Assembly (NCBI GenBank): GCA_950097015.1
Contig: CATNEN010000031.1
Coordinates: forward strand, 2,916,001-2,980,000
Source: Macrostomum hystrix
Lineage: Eukaryota > Platyhelminthes > Macrostomidae
Length of the DNA: 64,000 bases
Reading direction: 5' to 3'
The notes under the pieces are model-generated. The model saw only the letters and a list, made by a program, of their open reading frames with translations. It was not told the DNA's origin and did no database searches. Both the position numbers and the translations under genes were made by a program. How positions within the stretch are numbered: position 1 is the first letter of the stretch; the number at the start of each line of letters is the position of its first letter. Positions 34,101 to 46,063 of the stretch are shown piece by piece.

Positions 34101-37100
34101 AGCTTCATGAGCTCGTCGGCTTTCTCCTGCCTGTCGACAAAGATGAGGCAGCCGCCGCGCTCCTGATAGACGCCGAGGAGTTCCAGCAGCTTGAAGAACT
34201 TATCATCCTCCGTCAGCAGGATGATCTCCTGTTGAACCTCGCTGCACACAACCGCCCGACCGCCTACCACCACCTCAATGGGTGAGTCCAGCACTTTGCG
34301 GGCCAGGATTTCCATCTGGCGCGGGAATGTCGCGCTAAACATCACAGTCTGGCGATCCGGCCGGATCGACTCCACGATCTTCATCACCTGAGGGTGCGGG
34401 CGAATTTCGTATCAATAAAAAGTGCCGTTAAACTACTGACTTGAATGGAATAAATAAGTAGTATAATATGATGAGGTATTCGCCAAGGCCTTGGCGGCGT
34501 TTCTGACCGCGTCGCATTTTCTGCTAACGGACGTTAGGCAAGGACCCTGGAAATGCAGACATTAGTTCATTTAATACACGTAAGAGCATTGCTGGAACTC
34601 CTTGACACTTCCGTTATAATATACTACTTAAACAGCTAGTAGTATACCCGATTGGATGAGGTTGGCAAAAACACAGATCTGCAGAAATCGATTAACAATA
34701 GCACAATGGAGCGGGCTGAAATAGCAGAGCGGAGTGCATAAACAACACACTGGATAAAAAGCACTAGAAGCCTACGGTTGCTGCAGCTCTCTGGCATAGC
34801 TATAGCACACAAAAATGCAGATCCAGGACGCCCTCACTCACCGACCAGCCGGCTAAAAGGTGGGCCCGGCGCGCTCAGGATTCTCTTGCTTGGTTGTCTA
34901 TTACCAAGAGAATTCCCGGCTGATCTAGCCCATCCAGCTGAAATAGAGTGAGTTTTCAATGTCTCTAAAATACACTACCGCTCCGCCCCGCCCGGAGAAT
35001 AGTATAAACGAGCCCGCCTCACCTGCGGCTCGAATCCCATGTCGAACATTCGATCGGCCTCGTCAAGTACGCAGAAGGTGGTCCGTCGCAGATTGGTGAC
35101 CCGGCCTGCGTTGGCGGCCAGCATGTCAATCATGCGGCCCGGCGTGCAGACAACAATCTCGCAGCCGCGCTTGAGCTCGGCAATCTGCTCAGAGATGCCC
35201 GTACCGCCGTAGACGCAGACAACGCGCAGTCGAAGATGCTTGGCAAACTTCTTGGCCTCCTTGAATATCTGCAGAGCCAGCTCGCGAGTTGGCGTCATCA
35301 CCACCGCCATAGGGCCTTCGCCAGACTCCAGCGGTGGCTGCGCCCGGATGTGCACCAGCAGAGGCAGCAGGAAGGCCAGGGTCTTGCCGGAGCCGGTTGC
35401 TGCGATGCCAATCATGTCTCTGGGGCGTTTGAGAGGGGTTGTGTGTGGCCTATTGGTTAGAGTGTCGGACTGGCGACTTGAAGGTGGGGGGTTCGATTCC
35501 CGATTCCACTGGAACAATTTGTGCCCTTTAGAAAGACACTAAAATATCTGCATAGCTTCAATTCACTCAGCTGATTGGTTGGAACTAGAATATTTGAGGC
35601 TTGGGTGTGACGTATGAGATAAGGTGTGTCAGATGCTGCTAACTGAGTATCCAAATGAGATATGGTGTGTCAGATGCTGCTAACTGAGTATCCAAATGAG
35701 ATAAGGTGTGTCAGATGCTGCTAACTGAGTATCCAAATGAGATAAGGTGTTTCAGATGCTGCTAACTGAGTATCCAAATGAGATACGGTGTATCAGATGC
35801 TGCTAACTGAGTATCCAAATGAGATATGGTGTGTCAGATGCTGCTAACTGAGTATCCAAATGAGATAAGGTGTGTCAGATGCTGCTAACTGAGTATCCAA
35901 ATGAGATAAGGTGTGTCAGATGCTGCTAACTGAGTATCCAAATGAGATAAGGTGTGTCAGATGCTGCTAACTGAGTATCCAAATGAGATATGGTGTGTCA
36001 GATGCTGCTAACTGAGTATCCAAATGAGATAAGGTGTGTCAGATGCTGCTAACTGAGTATCCAAATGAGATAAGGTGTGTCAGATGCTGCTAACTGAGTA
36101 TCCAAATGAGATAAGGTGTGTCAGATGCTGCTAACTGAGTATCCAAATGAGATAAGGTGTGTCAGATGCTGCTAACTGAGTATCCAAATGAGATACGGTG
36201 TATCAGATGCTGCTAACTGAGTATCCAAATGAGATAAGGTGTGTCAGATGCTGCTAACTGAGTATCCAAATGAGATAAGGTGTATCAGATGCTGCTAACT
36301 GAGTATCCAAATGAGATAAGGTGTATCAGATGCTGCTAACTGAGTATCCAAATGAGATAAGGTGTGTCAGATGCTGCTAACTGAGTATCCAAATGAGATA
36401 AGGTGTATCAGATGCTGCTAACTGAGTATCCAAATGAGATATGGTGTGTCAGATGCTGCTAACTGAGTATCCAAATGAGATAAGGTGTGTCAGATGCTGC
36501 TAACTGAGTATCCAAATGAGATAAGGTGTTTCAGATGCTGCTAACTGAGTATCCAAATGAGATACGGTGTATCAGATGCTGCTAACTGAGTATCCAAATG
36601 AGATAAGGTGTGTCAGATGCTGCTAACTGAGTATCCAAATGAGATACGGTGTATCAGATGCTGCTAACTGAGTATCCAAATGAGATAAGGTGTGTCAGAT
36701 GCTGCTAACTGAGTATCCAAATGAGATAAGGTGTGTCAGATGCTGCTAACTGAGTATCCAAATGAGATAAGGTGTGTCAGATGCTGCTAACTGAGTATCC
36801 AAATGAGATAAGGTGTATCAGATGCTGCTAACTGAGTATCCAAATGAGATAAGGTGTATCAGATGCTGCTAACTGAGTATCCAAATGAGATAAGGTGTAT
36901 CAGATGCTGCTAACTGAGTATCCAAATGAGATAAAAAACTGATGATTAAAAAGAGAAAAGGAAGATGTCATGCCATTGACTCGTTCTAGAGCCATTTCAA
37001 ATCTAAGAGCATTGGACCCTATGACACTACTCAAAAGTAGAAATAAAAACTTTTAGAGTCGTTCTCACAGAGTCGCTTGAGTAGTCAATGAAAAGCTACA

Positions 37101-40100
37101 AACTATTCTAAAACGCAGCTTGTCAGGGTAGCAACAATTTTCATTATATGCATAGCAACAACAAACACTAATAGACAACTCACCTGCCGGACAGAGCAAT
37201 CGGCAGCGCCTGGCACTGGATAGGTGTCGGCTTCTCGAATTTGTAATGCCTTAGCAGGGCCAGCAGGTGTGAGCTGAGGCCGGCCTGGGCCCAGTCGCGC
37301 ACAGGCCTAGGACAGTTGCGCCCCTTGGCCTGGATGCCGCCGAGTTCTCGGCGCAGGTCGGCCACAGCTTCCGGCGTCATAGCGGCCACTTCCGGGGACT
37401 CGCGATAGAACTCCTTAACAAATGGCTCGTAATGAATTTTCGAGTGATCCACGGAGACCAGCTTCTCCTTTCGAGCCGATGCGTTGCGCGCCATCAGAGC
37501 CTCCTCAAGCGTCTGCTCTTCCTCCTCGCTGGAGTATTCCATGCCGTCAACGTCGGCCTCCATTAGTTCACCTTTGCGAGACATCCGCGGAGCGGCCGGT
37601 GCAGAATCTGCGGCGGGCTTCGATTCTCCAGACTGCGCGGCAGCAGATTCAACTGAAGTCGTCGAGGTGGTCGTCGCCCTGATGATGGTGACACGCGGCC
37701 CAGTAGCCGCGGCAGCAGCGTCGGCTAATCCGGCAGCTTGGGAGCCAGTTGACGGCTGGGGCTTCGCTGGCGCGGCCTTCTGCAGCTGGGCCATGTACGC
37801 GTCCAGTGAGTCAACGCCGTCATCGCCGCCTTCGACCTCCGCCAGCTTGGCCTTCTTCGCCAAAGCATCATCGTCGTCGTCATCGTGGCTGCCGCCGTTA
37901 TCCACCTTGCCACCATTGGCGGCGCTGTCCAGCTTACGACGCATCGGTGGCGGCGGCCGCAGGCCCGATGTCGGCGGCAGTGTCGGTAAACGAAGCGGCG
38001 CATTGGCCGCCGCCTCGGCGCGCTGCCGTTCGCGCTCCGCGCGCTCTCGTTCGATTCTCTCGCGCCTCTTCTGCATCTCAAACTCGAGCCTGCGCGCTTC
38101 AGCCTCTCGATCGATCGGCCCTTCGCCGATGATGACGGCGCCTTCCAGCTCGAATTTAGACGACTGCCGGTGCTGCTGCTGTTGCTGCTGAGTAGGCCTT
38201 ATAGGCGGCGCTGCCGGAAGAAACTGCGATTGCAACTGCGACTGGGGCGGAGCCGAAGCAGCAGCGGCAGCTGCTGTCAGCAACTCCGACTCGGCTGAGA
38301 CTGCGGAGGCGGCTTTAGCGGCAGCAGCGGCAGCGGCTGCAGCAGCGGCAACAGCAACAAGGCCGTCGCGCACTGCCGGTCTCATGTGATGAGACGGTGA
38401 GCGGCTCCGGCTTCGTCGGCTACCACCGCCGCCGCCGCCCCCGCCACCTCCGCCACCGCTTCGCTTGTGATCCGACCGGCCATGGTGGCGCTCGCGGCTG
38501 CCGGAGCGCTGCCTGCGCCGGTGCTTGTCCCGGTCGCGTGGCTCCCGATCTCGATCGGGACGGTCCCGATGGTCACGGTCTCGGTCGCGATCTCTATCCC
38601 GATCGCGGTCTCGATCGCGATGCCTGCATTTAGAAAACAAGCATTTGTCCTTGATTATATGCCAATCGCACAGTAAGACAATTACAAAGAATATATAGCT
38701 AAATTCATAAGTAATGAAATTCTTTACTTTAGTAAAAAAAATTTCTTAAAACAAAGAAAGAAGGCACTGGTCTCTTATTCTCCTGTCTTTGCTGGGCGTT
38801 TTCCGTGGATCAGAGGGTCACAGCCTCAAATAACCAACTCAACACTTGAAAACTTTCTTACTCAGTTATAGCTTATTTGCTTTTCGCCACACTGGCACGT
38901 TGCTTTGTCTCATAGGAATTGCACTCGTTTATATACACAAAAAGGTTTGTTAAAATAAATGAATTTGACAGAATATTTATAATATTTTACATATAAAAAT
39001 ATTTAGCGCATTAAAACAACGAGCATAGGTACGAATTTGACTTAAAAAATGATAAAAGCATCCCTACTACATACTAAAAAATGCCCTCTCCACCTCATCT
39101 CCCCAACTTCATCAAAACCTTTATTTCCAGTGCATACAAAACAAAAAGGTGCATTCAAACAAATTAAAGGTGTAGTTAAACAACATAATATATTTGCAGG
39201 AAATATTTTCTAAGAAATGTGGAACAGGGTCCTATCTCACAGTTTAATTATGGAAGTAGAAAATCTGCACTTAAACAAATTTCTGCCAGTGGGATAATTG
39301 GTGCTGGTGCTGATAAATTTTAAGCCATAATTGTATTGATTTATGAAATTGAATTAGATGCTCAAAATACTGAGAACTTTGCTTGGATCTACATATAGCT
39401 TCTATCCCGACCCACTTACTGGTCAAAAAATAAATAATATCTGGCCTTCTAGAGCTTTACGGCTTGCAAAATTTATTTTCTTTAAACAAATTGGCTAGAA
39501 TGCTACTATTGCTGCTATATAATGCTATTCCATAATGCTACAAAGACTTAAAATATGAAATAAGTAAGTGTTGAAGGGCTTTTTTATTAATATTAAAACT
39601 CGCTTCTTTTACACCCTAAATTGACCCTTTGAAATAATTCTTAATTTCCTTTGTCAATGACTTAACTATACTTCATAGACTGGCTATGTACTTTCCTTAC
39701 TTCATATGTATATATATTGCTTAATTTAGCCAGGTAGGCTGCTTTTTTTCCCAAATATGGTAGCATTCGCACAAGTGTCCGAGCGGCAAGACACTTTTTA
39801 CTTTCCTTACTTAGTCATAAACTATCTGGCTTTCTGGTTTTTTCCCAGTCTTTCAAGGCTTCCAAAATGGACTGAATTTGCCCAACTTTGTACACAGTGC
39901 TATTCACCAATTGGGATTTACCCTCTGCTCTTTTAGTTATTAAACTGTACTGCTTTTAATAATTATCTCCTTCTTTATTCTTTCGAATATTCACCGACTT
40001 GTGTGTAACCACAGACCTGCTTTTCTCCCTGTCTCTCTGAATAAGAATGATTTAAACACATTGAGACTTATTCTCCTTTATTCAACACAGAACTTGGCAT

Positions 40101-41521
40101 TAGGCACCAGTTGGAGTTCTAGGGCAGGGCAGTTCTAGGGCAGGTTTGCAGTTATATTTATAGCAAAAATTTGAGGTAGGTGATAAAAAACAGTAAAACA
40201 AAAGATAAAACAGGGAAAAGTGTTTGGCGGGAATTCAAGTTAAAAATATATGATAAAATTAGGGCCTGCCTCATAAGGCTTAAAATTTTGAATATGGATT
40301 CAACTGTTCTAGATACATCAAAGAAATTCTAGACAATAGAAAGCTTAGAAAGATTAGAATTTTATCCTTTACTATTGCTTTACTACAGTAAGTTGCTTCA
40401 GTATTGTGTATTGTTACTACTAAAAATTAGTCATATACTATATTAAGTATAAGTATAATTTATTGTTGTAATAGTAAATATTAGGCCTAGTAGAAACTAT
40501 TTGTTTTAATATTTGTGGGCACTTTGACATAGAAGCCTGCTATTACCCTGTGTTGTATAGTCATACATGCGCAACACCTGGCCGAACCGGCCGGGTGAAA
40601 TGAGGGCCAAGCAAGGTAAGTCGCAAAAACCAATCAACCAAGTGCAAAAAAATCAAAGGGGGGACCAAGGGACAAAAAAGGAAGGCGTGAAGAAAAGGAA
40701 AAAGGGGAGAGAAAAAGAGAGCAAATGAGAGCAAACTAAGTCGTAAATAGAGCAATGAAATGAACTAAGTCGCAAATGAGAGCAAAAACTAAGTCGCATG
40801 GCCAGCTAAGATTTGGGAGGTTGCACATGTATGTCAGTATAGTAAATACTTAATGTAACTTTTTGTTATTGTAAACAAAGTTTCTTACATGAATATTTTA
40901 TTTTTTGTTTCCACTTTGCTTAATATTACTGCTCATAATGTTGTTTATCACAAATGCAAAGCTTTGCAGTTTTATTATTGCTATTTTATGTTTTCTAATT
41001 AAAGATTAAAATGTCTGTTAAGAAAACTATTCAACCACAAACCACTATGCACATTTTTTCTAAATTCTGGGAATCCTTTTCTGAGGATGCATAATTTGGC
41101 ATAAAGCTTTGAGGCCTGTTTTCCACTTGGCATAAGGATTACACCTTAAACAAAATATGTAATTTGGTGTAAAATGAAGAAAGCATGTCATATTTATTCT
41201 GGCTTATCAACAGGACGATCTGGACTTAGGCAAATAACTAAAATATTTTGAAGTCTAGAGTAAAAATGAACTAAAAACTTAATTAATAAGTTTAGCAATA
41301 AAATATGCTTTAAGTTATGTAAAAAGTTTAATAGTTAAGTAAAACTGAATTTTAAGAGATAGAATAGGCCGAACTATCACATCAATGACAATATAATATA
41401 ATTAGTCTAGTTTTATCATGTCATGGTCTTACAGATGCTTCAACCTCCAATTAGGCATTATTTAGTTTTTAAGTAATAGTGTATTTAAGACATTTCTGAC
41501 TTACCTGTCTCTGCCGGACAT
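31121..41521 (-). CDS. DDX46: DEAD-box spliceosomal RNA helicase DDX46/Prp5
   Basis: Eight coding exons: 41521-41505, 38623-37184, 35419-35023, 34387-33888, 32988-32817, 32730-32188, 31733-31570, 31448-31121. All phases agree and give 1186 aa (human 1031). This nuclear ATPase remodels U2 snRNP for branch-site recognition. N-terminus: Arg-Asp/Arg-Ser repeats, an Ala-rich and a charged coiled region, then the Prp5-type motif (SLDAYM) and MEYSSEEEE. Helicase core: Q motif FEKPTPIQ, motif I ATGSGKT (residues 493-499), PTRELA, TPGR, DEAD, SAT (636-638), [10 protein letters not shown], and motif VI HRCGRTGR with Cys where human has Ala. The C-terminus has [16 protein letters not shown], an Ala-rich insert longer than in human, and ends GRYKVI, as in the family. 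The tiny first exon (MSGRD) lies 2.9 kb upstream; I chose it because it restores phase and the RD repeat. Confidence 0.95.
31776..32157. repeat. About 41-50-bp minisatellite in DDX46 intron 6
   Basis: About eight copies sharing GGGAGAATTGAAGCC and a GATGGGGATCT block. It fills the 454-bp intron between exons 5 and 6. Confidence 0.92.
33170..33870. repeat. 30-32-bp minisatellite in DDX46 intron 4
   Basis: Units with GTGACAGTCCTAATCTTGGG and a TTGAAGAG block. The first seven are 30 bp, later ones 32 bp. It ends within about 20 nt of the 5' splice site at 33887. Confidence 0.95.
34388..35022. other. DDX46 intron 3, no array
   Basis: A 635-bp intron without tandem repeats or ORFs. Nothing else is recognised. 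Confidence 0.6.
35432..35575 (+). mobile_element. 5'-half SINE, family A, at a DDX46 splice acceptor
   Basis: The tRNA-like head (GGCCTATTGGTTAGAGTG A box; GGTTCGATTCC B box) and the start of the body (GCATAGCTTCAATTCACTC) are shared with the family A copies. It lies antisense to DDX46, and its 5' edge is only about 11 nt from the intron's AG at 35420-35421. Confidence 0.8.
35605..36938. repeat. 41-bp minisatellite, about 32 copies, in DDX46 intron 2
   Basis: The unit contains AGATGCTGCTAACTGAGTAT and CCAAATGAGATAAGGTGTG. Copies are nearly identical, with GTGT/GTAT/GTTT variants. It starts at the 3' side of the SINE fragment. Confidence 0.97.
38624..41504. other. DDX46 intron 1
   Basis: A 2.9-kb AT-rich intron with no array. 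It includes a small cluster of the phrase ACTAAGTCGCAAATGAGAGC (about 40715-40800, three imperfect copies). No coding exon is recognised inside it. Confidence 0.55.
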
Positions 41522-43653
41522 AACAATTTTTCACGATTAGTTTTTATTTACAAATAGCTGGCAAATTTGTTAACACACAGCCAGTTGGCCAGAATACTGG
41601 TCTCTTGAACCTCTTTTCGAATTAAAAGCTTACGACTTTTGATGAATGAAAACAGAGGTATTGAGATAGGAATCGTGAATATTAAGCGAATGAACTATAT
41701 AAGAGTTAGGTTGTAGGTAGTTCTTAAAAGCAACTTAGTGGGAAACTGCAATTAAGCTTGCAAGTTCCTTCTCGATATTCGATAAAAGTATCCAATGTCA
41801 TTTCATAGAAAATATTTCGCAATCGTAGGATTTTATATTACCTCGAAAATGTCCTAATTATTGACTTACCTATAGAAAACAAAAACGAATGAAATTTTAA
41901 GCTATTATCAGTATAAATCACTTTACGCGTATATGATATTCCTAGATTATTTTTTAACTGGCAAAGTTGCTAACTTTTAGGAGAGCTTAAATTAATAAGC
42001 AGTGTAAACTTAAGGCGTGAATTGTCTTTCGTTGATTGAACGTTAATTTTGTAAAACGCTCTTTCAGAGCTTAAGTTACGGGAACCTTTCAAAAAGAAGA
42101 GGATAAATAGAGGAGGATATATTATATTATGGAGGATAAAGACTATTGGTTGTGCACGTTTATCTAGCATGGTAGTTCACTTTTGAAGAAGGCTATTATT
42201 AAAGGTGATGGTTTATGCTTATACTTTGTAGTTCACAAATATCTAACTTACGAGCCGGTACAACCATCGTAATCTCGATGGTTACGTTAAGATCACCATC
42301 TTCACGAATGGTGAAGTAGTTCAATGGTGATTTAGTTCGAGAAGTGTTCTCTAAGCTTCGAGTTGCAATTTACTTTAGCTGCAGCTTTTCCTCTCCTAGT
42401 CCATTGAAGCTGTGAAAATAAAACCTTGCATATATACATTTTGAACGAATTGAAATGCAAGGCAAATAAGAAAACAAGAGAAAAAAGGCATTCGATGAAG
42501 CTTGTTGTGCAAACGTTAAAACGTTATTTTACTATAAGTAGTAAGAAAATTATTCGAACTTTAATTAAAAAAATCAATAGGTATGCGCATCATAAAATAA
42601 ATATTTCCTTATATAAACTAACTGTTCTGCAAGCAAATGTGGCATGGTGGGTTAGTGGGCAATCAAAGAAGATTGGATTAACTCCTTTATTTGTACAATT
42701 CCTGCAATTAAGTATGCAGAACGTATGAGGCTCTCACTGATTTGAGAGGAACTCACTAATAGCGATGATAAGCAATAAAAGTACACAAAAGTGCAACAAG
42801 ATAGCAGAAATAGAAGCTAAAAAAACTCTAAGCAACTTGCTCTCTATTAGACAATAGTAATCTGACTAGAGTACTATAAACATAAGGCAGATTAGAACGC
42901 GGTGTGGTAATCTAAACTGTACCAAATCAACGAACATACTGAATTAGTAGCAGAATTTTACATAGGGCGTACATTTTGTTATAAATAGTGAAACAAAAAA
43001 AGACAGTTTTGAATCAAACAAAATGAACAGAAACGACGCCTTGGATAGATTTACATCACATAAAATACCGAAATCGCATTAATACGCTCGTAGTTCAGTA
43101 GATATCTAGGGCAGATTATTTGTTGCAAAAACACAGAAAAATTTACTAAACTTGTTAGCTTGCTAAGGTGCCAAAAACCACATCCTTGGAAAAGTGGACA
43201 AGTGGCCAAGAGGAACGGGCAGACTCGTAAAATGACGCGACAGCAAATGTAATTGTTAATAATTTACGATATCTTTAATAGTACATCCGTCTAGTCTAAT
43301 ATATCTGTAATCATAATTGATAGATAGCGTGTTGGTGAGAAACACTCGACTCGAAGTCATACCGAAATAAGACATTACACAGCAGTCATTGTGCTGACAC
43401 AATTTTGTGCAGCTGACAAAACATGAATGTACATGTTTTAAACTATAAATTAGCACACCTATAATAAACACAACTAAACATTGACGTTTAAGATTAAATC
43501 GCGAATGTAACATATTGCTGAAATAAGCCTTGATGCTTGCCTATAGAAATTAGCTAGAACACTCGGCACTTAAACAAACGTTGCGTTAGAATAAGCAATG
43601 GTGTAAAATGATGATAGCAAGACCCTAGGCAGAGCTGGACAAACAAACTACTA
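41522..43653. other. Upstream region of DDX46 and intergenic DNA
   Basis: AT-rich, with short ORFs lacking motifs. The DDX46 promoter should lie in its first part. A strong hairpin-forming segment is at 42263-42330. Confidence 0.55.
42263..42330. other. Paired hairpins in intergenic DNA
   Basis: Hairpin 1: ACCATCG (42263-42269) pairs with CGATGGT (42276-42282). Hairpin 2: 42293-42305 pairs with 42311-42316 and 42324-42330, giving a 13-bp stem with a 7-nt bulge and a 5-nt loop. ACCAT/ATGGT recurs in both. The role is unknown. Confidence 0.5.
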
Positions 43654-44986
43654 CGGGTGTGTCATAAGTAATGTCACTGTGGTTGTTGTGCGGGAACCCA
43701 AAGCAATAATCATCCAAATATATTATATTCTGAAAGTACATTTATTGAGAAGTTGCCACCACACCTGAGCAGCAATTTTAATGTCTATGGCCAAAACTGT
43801 CGCAAGAATTTGTTAATCAGATTTAGCAAGCGCAACGCGATGAAATCTTCTTTTTGCAACGAGCAAAACTCAACATGAATCACGACAAGACGCACATCCA
43901 GTTTTACGCTTTCATTCGCTTCAAGCTTGGAAAATCTGCACTTGAAGTAGAGGAGGATCTCCGGAACACACTGCCAGACAACTGCCCAACTTTTCAGAAC
44001 TTTACTGATCCTGGGTTCGAATTGGGAGATGCCGCCAGATCTGGACGACCATGTTCAACCAGGACAATAGAGAACATCGAAGTCATCAGCGACCTGGTCA
44101 AGGAAGACCCGCGGCAGTCTGTCAGGGAGCTAGCGGACTGCTTGGAGATTGATTTTAAGACAGTCCATCACATCTTGACAGAGGATCTCCATCTCCGAAA
44201 CGTCTGCTCGGTCTGGGTGCCCCATGACCTCACTGCGGACCAACGTCAGGCCCGTGTGAACTGCGCCAATCAGATCCGCAAGGTGTTCAGCAGCCGGGGC
44301 TTGGATGACATCCTAAACTGCCTGGTTGTTGAGGATGAGACCTGGCTCCACCTGGATGGCAAAAGCAGCAAGGCAGACAATCGCTGCTGGCTGGGAGCTG
44401 GGGACTCCAGGCTGACTGTGACCAGGAGGTCCATCTCAGACAAGAAGACCATGCTGCTGGTGGCATTCACGTTAAACAAACGAGTCTCCATCTGTACAAC
44501 TCCGCCAAACACCAAGGTCGATGGCCAGTACTTCATCGACTTTGTCCGACACACTGGGAACCTCTGGCGCACGCTCCGGTCAAACCCGATTCACCTGAAC
44601 GAAGTTCTGTGGCAGATGGACAACGCACGGCCCCACACCTGTCAGGCTGTTTCGGATTTTCTGGCTGGACGGCGAGTAAATCTGCTCTGGCAGAGTCCCT
44701 ACAGCCCAGACTTCAACTTGTGCGACAGGTTTCTCTTTAAATGGCTGAAGGCAGACTTTTCGCAGAGAAGTTTCGCAAACCATGATGAGGTCAAAGAAGC
44801 CGCGTTGCACTGGTTCCGACAGCTGGAGGAAAAACACCTGCAGGCTGAGGTAGAGAAGCTGTACGAGCACTGCCAGAGGGTGATTGATATTGGGGGACAC
44901 TATGTTGTTGATTGATACAGTTTCGTTCATCTGCGATTGTTAGTTGGTCTGTTTTACCCTCAGTGACATTATTTATGACACACCCG
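43654..44986 (+). mobile_element. Mariner (Tc1/mariner) transposon, apparently complete
   Basis: A 1,333-bp element with terminal inverted repeats: the first 26 bases from 43654 (CGGGTGTGTCATAA...) match the reverse complement of the last 26 before 44986 with one mismatch. A TA flanks the left end; the right flank reads AA, probably a mutated TA. It contains one intact transposase frame. Confidence 0.93.
43875..44915 (+). CDS. Mariner transposase (DD34D)
   Basis: 346 aa from the first ATG inside the longer open frame, the usual mariner length (about 345). It cuts and pastes DNA at TA sites. Landmarks in order: HTH region with RQSVRELAD and TVHHILTEDL, the linker WVPHDLT, first catalytic Asp in VVEDETW, second in MDNARPH, and third in YSPDFNLCD exactly 34 residues later. 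So all three acidic residues are present. The segment before ARSGRP is diverged from the usual YRWF motif. No stop or frameshift is seen, so activity is possible. Confidence 0.93.
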   Translation: MNHDKTHIQFYAFIRFKLGKSALEVEEDLRNTLPDNCPTFQNFTDPGFELGDAARSGRPCSTRTIENIEVISDLVKEDPRQSVRELADCLEIDFKTVHHILTEDLHLRNVCSVWVPHDLTADQRQARVNCANQIRKVFSSRGLDDILNCLVVEDETWLHLDGKSSKADNRCWLGAGDSRLTVTRRSISDKKTMLLVAFTLNKRVSICTTPPNTKVDGQYFIDFVRHTGNLWRTLRSNPIHLNEVLWQMDNARPHTCQAVSDFLAGRRVNLLWQSPYSPDFNLCDRFLFKWLKADFSQRSFANHDEVKEAALHWFRQLEEKHLQAEVEKLYEHCQRVIDIGGHYVVD

Positions 44987-45415
44987 AAGTACAATGAACC
45001 ATCTACTTAGATGAACTCGAAACTTAAATAAGAGGAAAGCATGAAAAAATGACTTCCTTGGTGTAGCACCAATTTTGGGGCTTTGCAAGAAAAACAAATC
45101 ACTGACAAATAAGCTTCTGGCTTAGTACAGCAGTGTGTTGTACAGCCGACACTATGGCAATAAACTTAATGTGCAGATAGGAATAGGACACAACTATTTG
45201 CAAGGAAGGAAAAAAATTAAGTTTTTTGGAAGAGAAAAATTGACAATTTTTCATATAAAATCCATGAGAGGCTTGAAGACTGGCCAAGCCTGATTTGAGC
45301 CGTCCGATGAAAAAGTAGGAAAAAGGAAGAAGGGCCTGAACGTGCACAGAACAAACTGTATGGTGCTTAAGGCTGCGACTGTAGGGCGTAGGGTACGCTT
45401 GTATTGGCTGCTCGC
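44987..45415. other. Spacer between the mariner and an array
   Basis: AT-rich, with no gene seen. It may contain the 3' end of CTD phosphatase transcripts. Confidence 0.5.
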
Positions 45416-46042
45416 TGATTGGCTAGGTGTGAAGCAGTAGCTGATTGGCTGGTTGTAGGGTAGTGTCTGATAGTCGATTGGCTGGTTGTAGGGTAGTGTC
45501 TGATAGCCGATTGGATGGGTGTAGGGTAGTGTCTGATAGCTGATTGGCTGGGTGTAGATAGTGTCTGATAGCTGATGGTTTGGGTGTAGGTAGTGTCTGA
45601 TAGCTGATTGGCTGGGTGTAGGTAGTGTCTGATAGCTGATGGTTTGGGTGTAGGTAGTGTCTGATAGCTGATTGGCTGGTTGTAGGTAGTGTCTGATAGC
45701 TGATGGGTTGGGTGTAGGTAGTGTCTGATAGCTGATTGGCTGGGTGTGGGGTAGTGTCTGATAGCTGATGGGTTGGGTGTAGGTAGTGTCTGATAGCTGA
45801 TTGGCTGGGTGTGGGGTAGTGTCTGATAGCTGATTGGCTGGGTGTGGGGTAGTGTCTGATAGCTGATTGGCTGGGTGTGGGGTAGTGTCTGATAGCTGAT
45901 TGGCTGGGTGTGGGGTAGTGTCTGATAGCTGATTGGCTGGGTGTAGGTAGTGTCTGATAGCTGATGGGTTGGGTGTAGGTAGTGTCTGATAGCTGATTGG
46001 CTGGGTGTGGGGTAGTGTCTGATAGCTGATTGTCTAAAGCGC
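45416..46042. repeat. 31-33-bp minisatellite at the phosphatase 3' end
   Basis: About 19 units with GTGTCTGATAGCTGATTGG and a CTGGGTGTAGG block. Most contain GCTGATTGGCTG, the inverse of CAGCCAATCAGC. It starts about 22 nt past the TAA at 46064, so it is probably transcribed in the 3' UTR. Confidence 0.93.
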
Positions 46043-46063
46043 AAAATCAGGCTTCAGCCAGAC

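Noticed and set aside
36938-36965. Hammerhead ribozyme core (CTGATGA near a GAAA)
   Set aside because: There is no stem II between the two conserved boxes and no partner stems.
37484-38191. 235-codon plus-strand frame
   Set aside because: It is antisense to the low-complexity N-terminal exon of DDX46. Its Ser/Ala-rich composition mirrors the coding strand.
38623-38640. DDX46 start at 38640
   Set aside because: The triplet there is TTG, not ATG, and it lies upstream of a splice acceptor. The ATG exon at 41521 joins in phase and continues the Arg-Asp repeat.
39768-39805. tRNA-Ser/Leu-like fragment followed by a T run
   Set aside because: Only about 20 nt resemble a D-arm. There is no B box and no closing stem.
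43854-43874. Longer mariner transposase start
   Set aside because: The open frame begins with TTG. The first ATG is at 43875 and gives the usual family length.
45367-46044. 225-codon minus-strand frame at the phosphatase 3' end
   Set aside because: It is a product of the 31-33-bp array with shifting phase. It lies past the stop codon.
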